In this document: positions 24,407 to 33,155 of the stretch, piece after piece
Position numbering within the stretch: position 1 is the stretch's first letter
Layout: every line of letters begins with the position of its first letter
From: a virus
DNA length: 58,326 nt
IMG/VR virus record: IMGVR_UViG_3300031509_000052
Coordinates: 1-58,326 of that record
Direction: 5' to 3' (one strand)
The notes under the pieces: model-generated
What the model was told of the DNA's origin: nothing
Databases searched by the model: none
What the model saw: only the letters and a program-made list of their open reading frames with translations
Program-made: the position numbers and the translations under genes

Positions 24407-26892
24407 TTAGCCTTCTCCTTTGCCTTGACCCAGGGCGGGGCCTCAACCTCGCCCCACGAGGGGCCGCACTCAAAGTCTACGAATACCGGGACCTTGAGCG
24501 GGATGGCGCTGGCCATGAGGGGCGGGATGTTCTCATACAACCACTCCAGCTCCTCGTTGGGCGCTTCCAGCACCAGCTCGTCGTGGACGAGCGCGACGAT
24601 CTTCGCCCTTGAACCGTTCTCCTCGATCCACCGCTTTGTACGCAGGACGCCGAGTTTGAAAAAGTCCGCGGCTGAGCCCTGCACGGGGTGGTTGATGGCC
24701 CCTCGCTCAGCCTCGCCGCGCCGCTCGCGGTCGGTGCTGGTAATGTCCTCGAAGTAGCGCCGCCGGCCGAGAATTGTCTCAGAGTAACCGTTCTGGCGGG
24801 CGAAGGCGATCACCGACCGCTGCCACTCGCGGAGCTTCGGGTAGGCCCGGTAGAAGCCCTCGATGAACTCCTCGGCGTCTTTGAGCGTAAGGTTCAGCGT
24901 CGGGGCGCGCCTGATCAGCCCCGGGGCGGCGAGCCCGTACAGGGAGCCGAACCCGATGGTCTTGGCCAGGGCCCTCATCTCCTTCCAGCGCTTCGGCCCG
25001 ACCTCCTCCTCGGTCGTGCGGTAAATGGCGCGCGCGGTGTTGGAGTGGATGTCGCCGCCTTCGCTGAGCTCGCGGATCATCGCTTCGTCGCCGCAGAGGT
25101 GGGCGGCCACCCGCATTTCGATCTGCGACAGGTCGATGCCGCAGATCGACCACCCCGGCGGCGCGGTGAACGCGCGGCGGATGAGCGATCCGTCAATCTC
25201 CGCGGCGATGTCCTGCCGCTTGCGTGATGGGATGTTCGTGGCGTTCGGGTTGGCTGAGGAAAGCCGCCCCGTGGCCACAGCAGCCTGCCGGTATTCGGGG
25301 TGAATGCGCCCGGTTTGCGGGTCGACCCACTTCGGCAGGGTGTTGATGTACGTCCCCTCGAGCTTGAGGATGGCGCGGGCGGTCAGGATGTCGCGGATAA
25401 GCTGGTTATCAGGGTGCGCCGCGAGGTCGACTGCGCCGGTCGGACGGGCCTCTTTGCCGTCCTTCACCACCACGGGAATCCGGTACGGCGTATCCTCGTC
25501 GTAGAGCAGCCGCGCGACCTCCCGCCACGAATTCACGGGGAATTCCGGCTGGCCGGTTACTGCCTCCAGCCGCTTCATAACCTCGGCATAGGCGGCGCGG
25601 ATATCCGCGGCGGCCTTTTCCAGCGCGGCGGCCTCGAAGTGCATGCCGGTCCGCTCCATGTCCACGATCACGTCGTTGAACGGCACCTCAAGCCCGCGGT
25701 AGAGCTCCCAGAGGCCGCGGTTCTTCAGGACCCGCTCCAAATACCTGTAGAGGCGCAGCGACGCGTCAGGGTCCTGGGCGGCGTAGGCAGCCACGGCCTC
25801 GGGATCAGCCTCCTGCGCAGCGAGCATGTCCACCACGTACTTCCCCGTGACCGGGTGCTTGGCCTTGAATTTCCGCTGGTAGAAGACATCGATGCGCTCC
25901 ATCTCCAGCCCGAAGGCCCGCTGAAAGCCGTCCTTGAGGCCGGTCGGGAAGTCGCCCGCCACCCAAGCCATGAGCATGGTGTCGTCCCAGCCGCGCAGTT
26001 CAATCCCGTAGTTCCGGCAGATGTGCCGCTCGAACTTCACGTTCGAAACGATCTTGTGGACAGCGGGGTCTTCGAGGCGCGGCCTGAGCAGCTCCATAAC
26101 GCGCCGCGCCTCTTCCGGGTCGCTGCACTGATAGTAAATGCCGTTCCCCGGGACGGCGCAGATGCCCACGCCGATCACCCGCGCGCTCCTCAGGGAGATG
26201 CCGCTCTCGAAGCCGGTGGTCGTTTCAAGGTCAAAGCCCCACTCAGGCGCGGCGGCGGCTTCGAGAAGCTCCTCGAGGGTGCCGGCTGTTTTGCGGAACG
26301 GGATGCTCTCCGGCGGCGTGTAGCAGCCGCGGGCGACCTCCACGGCTGTGCGGATATCGGAGAGAAAGTTGCGGGCGTGAGCCGTCCTGTTGCGGAGAAC
26401 CGCCGCCGGGTGAAGCGCAGGCACCACGTACCGCTCCCTGCCGAGGATCTCCCGGCGGTAGACGTTCCCGCGGGCGGCGCTAATACTCACCTTCTCGCCG
26501 GGGAGAATCGCCTTGAGCGCAGTTGCGCCGAGGACGATGATCACGTCCGGGTCGACGGTCTGGATCTCAGCCTCGAGGAGCGGCCGGCAGGCCTTGATCT
26601 CCTGCGGCGTGGCCTCGCGGTTTCCCGGCGGGTGGCAGTGGTTGACGTTGGTGCGGAACACCTCCGTGTCCATGTCCACGCCGAGGACGCGGAAGTGTGA
26701 AGCGAGGAACTTCCCGGATGGCCCCACGAGCGGCTTTCCCTGTGCGTCCTCTTCGGCCCCCGGGGACTGGCCGATGACCATGATCCTCGCCTTCTCCGGC
26801 CCAATCCCCCAGCATATCCGAGACCTCGTCTCAGAAAGCGGGCAGCGCCTGCAGCCGAGGAACTCGCGGATGATCAGCGGCTTCGGCTTCAC
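24403..26892 (-). CDS. Uracil-DNA glycosylase / family A DNA polymerase fusion
   Basis: An 829-residue protein. Residues 1-190 are a family 4-type Fe-S uracil-DNA glycosylase: C14-x2-C17, GQSPGAEED motif, GKPLVGPSG, C86 and C102 (C-x15-C), and HPAAVLRN (His161). Residues ~205-400 are a 3'-5' exonuclease with DLE (D221/E223), NVKFERH and YAAQD. Residues ~400-829 are a PolA polymerase with motif A (D587 in GIDLSQIE), motif B (R640, K644, LYG) and motif C (HDE, 770-772). All catalytic residues are present. Replication with built-in uracil removal is inferred. GTG start with GAGGAAG upstream. Confidence 0.9.
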   Translation of the reverse strand: MKPKPLIIREFLGCRRCPLSETRSRICWGIGPEKARIMVIGQSPGAEEDAQGKPLVGPSGKFLASHFRVLGVDMDTEVFRTNVNHCHPPGNREATPQEIKACRPLLEAEIQTVDPDVIIVLGATALKAILPGEKVSISAARGNVYRREILGRERYVVPALHPAAVLRNRTAHARNFLSDIRTAVEVARGCYTPPESIPFRKTAGTLEELLEAAAAPEWGFDLETTTGFESGISLRSARVIGVGICAVPGNGIYYQCSDPEEARRVMELLRPRLEDPAVHKIVSNVKFERHICRNYGIELRGWDDTMLMAWVAGDFPTGLKDGFQRAFGLEMERIDVFYQRKFKAKHPVTGKYVVDMLAAQEADPEAVAAYAAQDPDASLRLYRYLERVLKNRGLWELYRGLEVPFNDVIVDMERTGMHFEAAALEKAAADIRAAYAEVMKRLEAVTGQPEFPVNSWREVARLLYDEDTPYRIPVVVKDGKEARPTGAVDLAAHPDNQLIRDILTARAILKLEGTYINTLPKWVDPQTGRIHPEYRQAAVATGRLSSANPNATNIPSRKRQDIAAEIDGSLIRRAFTAPPGWSICGIDLSQIEMRVAAHLCGDEAMIRELSEGGDIHSNTARAIYRTTEEEVGPKRWKEMRALAKTIGFGSLYGLAAPGLIRRAPTLNLTLKDAEEFIEGFYRAYPKLREWQRSVIAFARQNGYSETILGRRRYFEDITSTDRERRGEAERGAINHPVQGSAADFFKLGVLRTKRWIEENGSRAKIVALVHDELVLEAPNEELEWLYENIPPLMASAIPLKVPVFVDFECGPSWGEVEAPPWVKAKEKAK

Positions 26893-27536
26893 TGGGGCTT
26901 CCTCAGGATGGTGAAGTATTCGTGGACGAGCCGGATGGGGTAGTTGATATCCCCGCCGCTCTTCGTGTTGTGCTGGATCTTGATGACCCGGATCTCCTTG
27001 ACCAGCTTCGCGGCGCGGACGTTCTCAGCGCTGAGGAGATCGTCGGTAATGAAGGCGGTATAGGAGCGGGACTTGATCCGCGCGTCGCCGGCGAGCACCC
27101 CGAGAACGCCGCCCGGCCGGACAATGCTCCCCAGCCACACAAGGATGTCCCGCGCCATGGCAAGGAACTGCGGATAGGTGGAGGCGCGCGACAGGTCCGA
27201 GCTGTGGGCGGAGTACTTCACAATGTCCCAGTAGGGCGGGTGCCAGAAGACCCCGTCCGGGTACTCCTGAGCGAAGAACTCGCGGACTATACGCGCGCGG
27301 ACGGCCTTCGAGGTGAGGTCATAGCCGCTGTGGATGTCCGTGCCTGCGTACCTGATCCTGAGGTCCGCGGCCACCTCGCGCGACGTCCCTGAGCCTTCCA
27401 TCGGGTCATAGAGGAATGTGATGCCGTAGGACTCGATGAAGTCTTTCACTAACCATCCGCTGGTGTTGCCGGCCCACTGGCTATCGCCCCACTTCCCGCG
27501 GTCGGGGTATGACACCACCGTTGTCTCAAACGCCAT
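26889..27536 (-). CDS. DNA N-methyltransferase (adenine-N6 or cytosine-N4)
   Basis: A 215-residue methyltransferase. The SAM-binding motif I reads FLYDPMEGSGTSREVAADL, and motif IV is HPPYW, a variant of the (D/N/S)PP(Y/F) catalytic motif of N6-adenine and N4-cytosine enzymes. IRPGGVLGVLAGDARI is the later core strand region. GGAGG lies upstream of the ATG. No cognate restriction enzyme is adjacent; protection of phage DNA or marking of new strands is likely. The His replacing the usual acidic residue is noted. Confidence 0.75.
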   Translation of the reverse strand: MAFETTVVSYPDRGKWGDSQWAGNTSGWLVKDFIESYGITFLYDPMEGSGTSREVAADLRIRYAGTDIHSGYDLTSKAVRARIVREFFAQEYPDGVFWHPPYWDIVKYSAHSSDLSRASTYPQFLAMARDILVWLGSIVRPGGVLGVLAGDARIKSRSYTAFITDDLLSAENVRAAKLVKEIRVIKIQHNTKSGGDINYPIRLVHEYFTILRKPQ

Positions 27537-28245
27537 CCGGGACCACCTCCCCGGAGAAGAATTCCCTGATCCGCATGGCGAGCGTCGGACCGATGCCCGC
27601 GGCTTCGGTGAGCTGCCGGATCTCTGCGTTGGCTATTGCCTGCAGCGAGCCGAACTGGATGAGCAAGGACTTTGCCTTTTCCTCGCCCAGCCCCTGGATG
27701 GACATGAGCGCCTCCACGCGGCTGTCAAGCGGCTCGCCGAGCGGGACGGTAATGACCGGCCGCGGCGTCGCGTCACGAAGAAGGTTGTGCTGGCCGCGTT
27801 CGAAGTAGTGCGCGAGGCTGAGAATGCGGCGCTCCACTGCGCCGTCATCCGGCACGTCTGTGCAGATGAGCCGCACGCCGTGCATTTGCGCCGCGGCAAG
27901 AGCACCCTCAAACCGCGCATAGGGGAACGTGGCCGGGCCGAGGCGGATCATCCCCCTGTAGACCCGCGGCAGCCCGGCGAGGAGCAGTACCGCTATGTCG
28001 TAGGTGATGAGCAGGCCGCGCATCTGGAAGTTGAAGCGGCCGCTGGTGATCTTCCCACAGAGGTCGGGCACGGTGGAGATCTCTATGCCGACGGAGATCT
28101 TCTTCCCGTCGAGTTCTACGTCCTCGAGCACGACATCCCCGAACTGGAGCCGCTCGACCTCGACATCAAGCTGTCCGGTAATCCGCAGCCATGTGGAGAA
28201 CCCCCTGCGGGAGGCCTCCTCTCTGTCATCAATCTTCACTCTCAT
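27526..28245 (-). CDS. ERCC4/XPF-type nuclease-like protein with HhH domain
   Basis: A 239-residue protein. The N-terminal half has the ERCC4 layout: VKIDDREE at the start, FGDVVLED, then GIEISTVPDL, then GRFNFQMRGL. The C-terminal ~65 residues hold two helix-hairpin-helix units (MSIQGLGEEKAKSLLIQFG and LTEAAGIGPTLAMRI). In XPF/Hef nucleases the second motif is ERKx3D; here the spacing is kept but Arg-Lys are replaced by Ile-Ser, so cleavage activity is doubtful. Likely role is branched-DNA binding or cutting. Confidence 0.7.
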   Translation of the reverse strand: MRVKIDDREEASRRGFSTWLRITGQLDVEVERLQFGDVVLEDVELDGKKISVGIEISTVPDLCGKITSGRFNFQMRGLLITYDIAVLLLAGLPRVYRGMIRLGPATFPYARFEGALAAAQMHGVRLICTDVPDDGAVERRILSLAHYFERGQHNLLRDATPRPVITVPLGEPLDSRVEALMSIQGLGEEKAKSLLIQFGSLQAIANAEIRQLTEAAGIGPTLAMRIREFFSGEVVPDGV

Positions 28246-29254
28246 CCGCGGGCTCCTCCACTGCCTCCTGTACGAACGAGCGGAACTGCTCGCGGGCCTG
28301 TTCGAGCATCCGCACGGCCTCTTCTTTGTCCGTCACGTTCACCGTCTTCGCCACTTCCTTCCTGTACCGCTTGAGGTCCTCGTAGAACTCGGTGAACGGC
28401 TCCGTGTAGTAGCAGGCCTCCCCGCGGTCTTTCACGACCGTCATTAGGCGGCTGATCCGCGGGGAGCTCTCCTTGTTCGCGTCCAGGGGCCGCACGCTCC
28501 ACAGCACCACACAGGTGTTGACCATGCGCACGAGCTTCCCCACGCCGGTCGGCTTGAGCCCAAGCTGGTCGAAGAGGAGGATCGGCTCGCGGGACTCGCG
28601 GCCGGCCTTCGTCATCATTTCCGTGACGTGGGCCAGCCCGATGAAGTTCAGCTTGGGGCTGTTCACCAGCGGCCGCATGGTGGCCTCGTAGGTGCGCGTC
28701 ACCAGCGCCCACGTGTCGGCGTCGAAGGCGCCGAAGCCCAGCTTCTTCTGCCCGGGGAGGACGCCGAGCCGGTTGGCGACCTCGTCGTTCAGGTTCAGCC
28801 CCTTCAGCTCGGCGATGTACTGCTGGGCGAGGGCGTAGGCGGTCGAGGCGAGGTCGACCACGACCCAGTCGCCGGTTTCGGCGTGCTTGATGATGTAGTT
28901 GGCGGCTCTGACGATGGTCGGCCAGTCGCCGGCATAGAAGGGGTAGACGTTGCCGCCGTTCTCGTAGTAGAGGTCCTCAAACTCGTAGCCGGGGGCGAGG
29001 AACATCGGCGCGGTGTCGTCCGTGTCGATGACCCACATGCGCTTGCCCTGCGGCTGGAGGCGGCGGGCGATCTGCATGTAGGCGTAGGACTTGCCGGAGT
29101 TGGTGTCCCCGGCAAGGAGAATCCGCTCCTTCGGCGCGTTGAGCCCAGGGGAGATTGCCCCGCGGCCCAGTGTTTCGATATCGATGGCGGCCCTGCCGCC
29201 TGCTGCTGGCCCCGTTGTCGGACGGAGCGGCCGTAGTCCCTTCTGCTGTTCCAC
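28229..29254 (-). CDS. Sak4-like RecA-fold ATPase (recombination)
   Basis: A 341-residue P-loop protein: Walker A GDTNSGKSY near residue 49, Walker B-like WVVVDLAS and a sensor region NFIGLAHVTEMM. Size and order of motifs resemble the short RecA-like ATPases (Sak4 / AAA_24 type) that phages use in single-strand annealing, close to DNA polymerase and helicase genes. The C-terminus is acidic and helical. GTG start with AGGAG 7 nt upstream. Preceded by a perfect 11-bp stem-loop. Confidence 0.65.
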   Translation of the reverse strand: MEQQKGLRPLRPTTGPAAGGRAAIDIETLGRGAISPGLNAPKERILLAGDTNSGKSYAYMQIARRLQPQGKRMWVIDTDDTAPMFLAPGYEFEDLYYENGGNVYPFYAGDWPTIVRAANYIIKHAETGDWVVVDLASTAYALAQQYIAELKGLNLNDEVANRLGVLPGQKKLGFGAFDADTWALVTRTYEATMRPLVNSPKLNFIGLAHVTEMMTKAGRESREPILLFDQLGLKPTGVGKLVRMVNTCVVLWSVRPLDANKESSPRISRLMTVVKDRGEACYYTEPFTEFYEDLKRYRKEVAKTVNVTDKEEAVRMLEQAREQFRSFVQEAVEEPADESED

Positions 29255-29276
29255 GCTGTTTCTCCTGAGAGATCAC

Positions 29277-29310
29277 ACAGGGCCGGGACCTGCGCCGGGC
29301 CCGGCCCTGT
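29277..29310 (-). other. Perfect 11-bp stem-loop in the replication operon
   Basis: ACAGGGCCGGG (29277-29287) pairs with the arm at 29300-29310 over a 12-nt loop. It lies 15 nt after the upstream gene's stop and before the Sak4-like gene. No T-tract follows on the minus strand, so an RNA-processing or attenuating role is more likely than simple termination. Confidence 0.6.
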
Positions 29311-29325
29311 GCTGGCGGTTGTCGG

Positions 29326-29922
29326 CTAGCTGCCGGTGTCCAGCTTGATCGGCTTGAGCCCGGCTTCTTTGCGGATGTCGTTGTCGATGCCGTAGATCTC
29401 GGTGATCTCGTACTGGCGGCGCTGCGAGCCGTCGCGGTTTGCGACCGTCTTCTGCTGGCGGCGGAAGTGGAGGCCGATGAGGTCGGAGATGGACTTGATG
29501 TGGAGGACGGCGGCGTTCTGCGGGTTGCCGCTGATGCCGAAGTTCTCCAGCGACTGGAGGAAGGTGCCGTAGTCGCTCTGCTTGGAGGGGGCCATGCGGC
29601 GCTTCTGGCCGTTGCTGACGATGACCTTCGGGAGGTTCATGTACCACGTGACGGTGTCGGTCTCCAACCCAAGGTCAGCGGCGTTGTCGACCTGCATGTC
29701 GACGGCGAGGCGGTCCGGCGTGACGTACTCGCGGCCGGATTCGTCCGTGCGGAGCTCGCCGCCCGGCAGGACTTCCATGCCAATGATCTTGGCGGTGATG
29801 TCCGAGAGCATCCCCTCGGAGAGCTCGTCGACGCTGAGAGCAAGCGTCGAGAGGTCGTCGAGGTCCTCGGTCTTGAGCCCGATGACGGGCTTGCGGCGGG
29901 TGATGTCGGTAGCTTCAGGCAT
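29326..29922 (-). CDS. Unknown replication-operon protein, possible ssDNA-binding role
   Basis: A 198-residue protein with AAAGGAG 6 nt before the ATG. It is beta-strand rich in its second half (VTWYMNLPKVIVSNGQKRR, AAVLHIKSISDLIGLHFRRQ) and acidic in the first. Proteins beside Sak4-like ATPases are often single-strand binding partners, but no OB-fold signature was certain. A strong promoter lies directly upstream. Confidence 0.5.
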   Translation of the reverse strand: MPEATDITRRKPVIGLKTEDLDDLSTLALSVDELSEGMLSDITAKIIGMEVLPGGELRTDESGREYVTPDRLAVDMQVDNAADLGLETDTVTWYMNLPKVIVSNGQKRRMAPSKQSDYGTFLQSLENFGISGNPQNAAVLHIKSISDLIGLHFRRQQKTVANRDGSQRRQYEITEIYGIDNDIRKEAGLKPIKLDTGS

Positions 29923-29954
29923 GCAGTACTCCTTTCGTTGTTGAAGCTGTCTGT

Positions 29955-29983
29955 ACGGTACGCGTCGTTGGCTTTGTTGTCAA
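29955..29983 (-). promoter_or_regulatory. Promoter within the replication operon
   Basis: On the minus strand, TTGACA (29978-29983), 17 bp, then TACCGT (29955-29960). The -35 box is consensus. It would transcribe the 198-residue protein, the Sak4-like ATPase and downstream replication genes separately from the helicase. Confidence 0.6.
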
Positions 29984-29990
29984 TACCCTT

Positions 29991-31706
29991 CTATAGCTCT
30001 ACCCCCGTTCTGAACGCAACTTTCTGCATCGCTGCCCGGGCTTTCGGCAGGCGCGCCCACCCGTCGTAGACCAGTGAGCGGCGGAACCACTCCGGGAAGT
30101 CCGCGCGGTACGCGGCGTAGAACCACTTGAACTGGGCGTCTACGATAACCGTGGTCGCGTCGTACTTCGCAGAGCGCTTGGCGCGGCCCGCCGCCTGTAC
30201 CAGCTCGCAGATCGTATGGTAGGAGTAGAAGGTCTTGTCAACCTCCATCCGCTTTTTGATCACGGGGCTGGTCGTCGGCGGGAAGGGCAGCTTGGCGATG
30301 ATCTGCCAGCCGAAAACCCCGGGAAGGTCCACGCCTGTGGAGATCGACTGGCCGATGAGGATTTTCGGCTCCCGCGTGGAGATGAACTCCTCCAGGGCGG
30401 CCTCCTTGGAGGTGTACTTCTGGACCCGGCTGCCGGCCCCGTCGTAGGCGATGAACCGATCGCGGTGGCGGCTGCACATGATGAACAGGTCCCTGAGCGC
30501 GACCGAGGGGACGTGGATCATCCCCTTCTGCGGGCCGAACTCATCGATAATCTCGTCGACCATGGCGAAGTAGAAGTTCTGGAGCTGCGGCAGCATCTTG
30601 TGCTTGAGTGGCACGATGGGGGCGTAGAGGACCGGAGAGCGGCGGCGGTCGAAGACGGGCGGCGCAACGATCACGTCCACGTCTTCCGGGTCCAGCCCGA
30701 GGTTCTTTATGAGCAGCCGCGGCGCGAGGTAGGCGGACATGATGATGACCTTCTCCTTCGCGTCCTCCACGATGTCCCGGAAGGCGTACTTGCCGAAGAT
30801 CGGCGAGAGCGCCCAGTGATCCGAGGAGAACTCCGGCTGCTCCACGACCCACTCGGAAGGCGCGGACTGGTAGTTCGCAAGGCGGCGGCGGACTTCGGTG
30901 ATCCGCCGTGCGCGGGCCATGTCGGTCAGGAACGGGCGGATCTCCTCCGGCTCCACGATGTCGACGCCCTCGCCGGTGATAATTCCGTCCCGGTACTGGA
31001 GCCCCGCGGCCGCAAGCCGGTCCCTGAGGTCGGCCTCCCATTCCGCCGCGCGGCTGGTGAACAGGTTGATAAACGAATCCACCGAAGTCTTGAGGAGCGC
31101 CGGGTTGACCCGCAGAGCGCGGAGGTCGGAGTTATCAAACTCGATCCGGCCTGCGTCCATGAGGATGCTGTCCAGCTCGTGGCCTTCGTCGCAGATGATC
31201 CAGTCCCGGTTGCGGAAGGAGCTCTGCGCGCCGCTCCTCTCACGCAACCAGAAGGCATAGTTCTGGACGGAAACTTGGGCGCGGGCTGCGGCGGCCTTTT
31301 TCTTGAAGTAGCCGCAGCCGGGCTCGGTGATCGGCACGCCGTTTACCCACTTCCCCCGGAGGTGGCAGCGGTACCCAGCCACGCACGGCGCGCGGTCGGC
31401 GGTCAGCTCGGGCATGATGTCGCAGCGGTCGTGGCTGCGGCCTTTCATGAGCACGAGGCCCCGGAGGTCCCTGAGGTACTGCTCCTGAAGCTGGATGGTC
31501 TGGATCAGCACGAGCGCGGTTTTACCAAGGGCGCGGGCCGCCCCGGTGGGGATGAGCGATTTACCCGTCCCGCACTCGGCCTCAAGCATCACGATCTTCT
31601 TCTCAGAGGCGGCTATCCGCTCTGCAAGTTCGCGCTGGCCCTCGCGCCACTCCCAGCCCTCGGGTGCGAGGTCAAGCTTCGAGAGTTCCGGGATCTTCGC
31701 TGACAA
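29991..31706 (-). CDS. DinG/XPD-like Fe-S helicase
   Basis: A 571-residue superfamily 2 helicase. It shows GQRELAERI (Q-motif region), Walker A AECGTGKS, four cysteines in the Fe-S domain (CDIMPEL, APCVAGYRC, GCGYF), a DEGH box (ICDEGHELDS), and C-terminal motifs GQSISTGVDLPGVFG and LVQAAGRAKR. These enzymes unwind DNA 5' to 3'. The TTG start is supported by GGAGG 6 nt upstream. It overlaps the RHH-like gene by 35 nt. Confidence 0.85.
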   Translation of the reverse strand: MSAKIPELSKLDLAPEGWEWREGQRELAERIAASEKKIVMLEAECGTGKSLIPTGAARALGKTALVLIQTIQLQEQYLRDLRGLVLMKGRSHDRCDIMPELTADRAPCVAGYRCHLRGKWVNGVPITEPGCGYFKKKAAAARAQVSVQNYAFWLRERSGAQSSFRNRDWIICDEGHELDSILMDAGRIEFDNSDLRALRVNPALLKTSVDSFINLFTSRAAEWEADLRDRLAAAGLQYRDGIITGEGVDIVEPEEIRPFLTDMARARRITEVRRRLANYQSAPSEWVVEQPEFSSDHWALSPIFGKYAFRDIVEDAKEKVIIMSAYLAPRLLIKNLGLDPEDVDVIVAPPVFDRRRSPVLYAPIVPLKHKMLPQLQNFYFAMVDEIIDEFGPQKGMIHVPSVALRDLFIMCSRHRDRFIAYDGAGSRVQKYTSKEAALEEFISTREPKILIGQSISTGVDLPGVFGWQIIAKLPFPPTTSPVIKKRMEVDKTFYSYHTICELVQAAGRAKRSAKYDATTVIVDAQFKWFYAAYRADFPEWFRRSLVYDGWARLPKARAAMQKVAFRTGVEL

Positions 31707-32355
31707 CAGGGTCCTCCGGGATGCTCAGCACAAGGCTCTGCAGTTCTTCGTCCACAATGTAGCCCTTGCTGCAAAGTACGCTAATGGTAGCGGCCGCGCC
31801 CGGCGCGCGCAAGAGGGCTGTCGTCAAAACGTTCTCCCAGTACGGCGATTTGGAGCGCAAAGAGCGCGCCGCATCCATCCACTGGATGACCATGGCCGCG
31901 GCTTCCGGCTCTTCGCCGTTCTGGACCATGTGGGTGATCGCCTCCGCGACCTTCGCCGCTTTGGTAAATGCGTCCTGCCTGACCGCGGCCTGGGCGGTGA
32001 GGCGGCCGCCGACCTGCTCAAGGATGTACTGGACCTCAAGGAGCGGGGTGGCGTCGATCTCACCGGAGTCGAGCTGCTCCTGCAGCTTGCGGAGGTGCTT
32101 GAACCCGAACCCTATGCACCACCGCACAAGATCGGAGTTCCGCGCCCAGATCTTCTTCGGCATGCGGCTGCCGATCTTGTCGCGGAACTCCTCGAACTGG
32201 CCCGCCCACGAAATGGGGATCCGCGTGGAGACGATGATGGTCTCCTCTCCCGGGTAGGTGGTCGGCGGGTAGTCGATCAGCTCGTCCAGCATGCTGGCCG
32301 AGGTTGGTAAATCGTCCAGCCATGACGTATCCGTTGTAGTAACGTCGGTTTCCAT
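31672..32355 (-). CDS. Ribbon-helix-helix-like DNA-binding protein, putative
   Basis: A 227-residue protein. Residues ~40-85 resemble a ribbon-helix-helix: a strand (TIIVSTRIPI) followed by two helices (WAGQFEEFRDKI and NSDLVRWCIGFGFKHL). The rest is helical with no clear family. As first gene of the replication operon it may regulate it. ATG 32355 is chosen because the promoter overlaps the frame upstream. Confidence 0.5.
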   Translation of the reverse strand: METDVTTTDTSWLDDLPTSASMLDELIDYPPTTYPGEETIIVSTRIPISWAGQFEEFRDKIGSRMPKKIWARNSDLVRWCIGFGFKHLRKLQEQLDSGEIDATPLLEVQYILEQVGGRLTAQAAVRQDAFTKAAKVAEAITHMVQNGEEPEAAAMVIQWMDAARSLRSKSPYWENVLTTALLRAPGAAATISVLCSKGYIVDEELQSLVLSIPEDPVVSEDPGTLEA

Positions 32356-32392
32356 ACGCACACCGCCGTGAATTCGGGACTCCGGGCCTCCG

Positions 32393-32421
32393 AGGCTAAA
32401 CGCCCGTGCTACCATTGTCAA
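32393..32421 (-). promoter_or_regulatory. Leftward promoter of the replication operon
   Basis: TTGACA (32416-32421), 17 bp, TAGCCT (32393-32398) on the minus strand. It sits in the divergent region with the rightward gene at 32421 and would start transcription about 30 nt before ATG 32355. Confidence 0.6.
32410..32415 (+). promoter_or_regulatory. -10 box for a leaderless rightward transcript
   Basis: TACCAT ends 5 nt before ATG 32421 and 8 nt before ATG 32424, and no Shine-Dalgarno lies upstream of either. Transcription would begin at or near the start codon. There is no good -35 at 17 bp, so this is tentative. Confidence 0.4.
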
Positions 32422-32423
32422 TG

Positions 32424-33155
32424 ATGCCGCTCCCTTCGTCCGAGACCCTGAAAATCCCCGAAGAGTTCGACCCCGACCAGCACTGCGGTGCCGCTGTGGG
32501 GGACACGGTCTGCATGCGCCCCGCCGGCTGGGGCGTGCGCGGCCTTGCGGCGAATGAGCGCCCCCAGTACCGCTGCGTCATCCACGCCGGCATCCCGGCC
32601 ACGCTGTCCATCCCGAAGAACGCGGACGTCGCGCCGCGCATTACAAGGCTGGAGGAACGCATTGAGCAGATCCGCAACTCTGCCGAGCTCCTTACCCTTG
32701 AGGACCAGATCGCCGCGCTCCGCGCCATCTGGGAACAGGAGCTCAGCGCAGTGGCGATCCAGTCCGACCTTTTCAATGAATACCTCGTGCAGCTACGTGC
32801 GGCCGCGGAACAGGGCATTGAGATGCCGCCGCCGCCGGAGGCCCCCCAGGTCAACACGCGGATCCTTGAGACGCTCGCCAAGCTCGTCAAGACCGAGTAC
32901 GAGATGCGGTACTCGAAGCGCTTCTCTGTGCCGATCGAGGAGGTCGGGCAGCTCCTCCTGAAGCTGGTGAAGGAGTTCAACAAGATCGCGGACAAATACC
33001 AGCTCCCGCCGGAAGTCAAAGAGGAGTACGCTAGGGCTGTGCTGGAGCTAAGGACACGACCCGCGGAGGACCCGGCGCTCATGCGTGTCATGCGCGGTCC
33101 GTACAGCGCGCGGCAGATCATCGAAGGTGAGGTTGTGGGTAGCGATGACTATTAG
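32424..33155 (+). CDS. Coiled-coil protein with N-terminal Cys motif, candidate terminase small subunit
   Basis: About 243 residues (ATG 32424, or 32421 with one more Met). The N-terminus has CGAAVGDTVCMRPAG and RCVIHAG, a spaced Cys/His set, followed by a coiled coil (RLEERIEQIRNSAELLTLED) and more helices. Proteins with a Cys/His head then LxxRIxxL helices are sometimes annotated as small terminase or recombination-associated proteins. No small terminase was found near TerL, so this is one candidate only. It overlaps the endolysin gene by 11 nt. Confidence 0.35.
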   Translation: MPLPSSETLKIPEEFDPDQHCGAAVGDTVCMRPAGWGVRGLAANERPQYRCVIHAGIPATLSIPKNADVAPRITRLEERIEQIRNSAELLTLEDQIAALRAIWEQELSAVAIQSDLFNEYLVQLRAAAEQGIEMPPPPEAPQVNTRILETLAKLVKTEYEMRYSKRFSVPIEEVGQLLLKLVKEFNKIADKYQLPPEVKEEYARAVLELRTRPAEDPALMRVMRGPYSARQIIEGEVVGSDDY

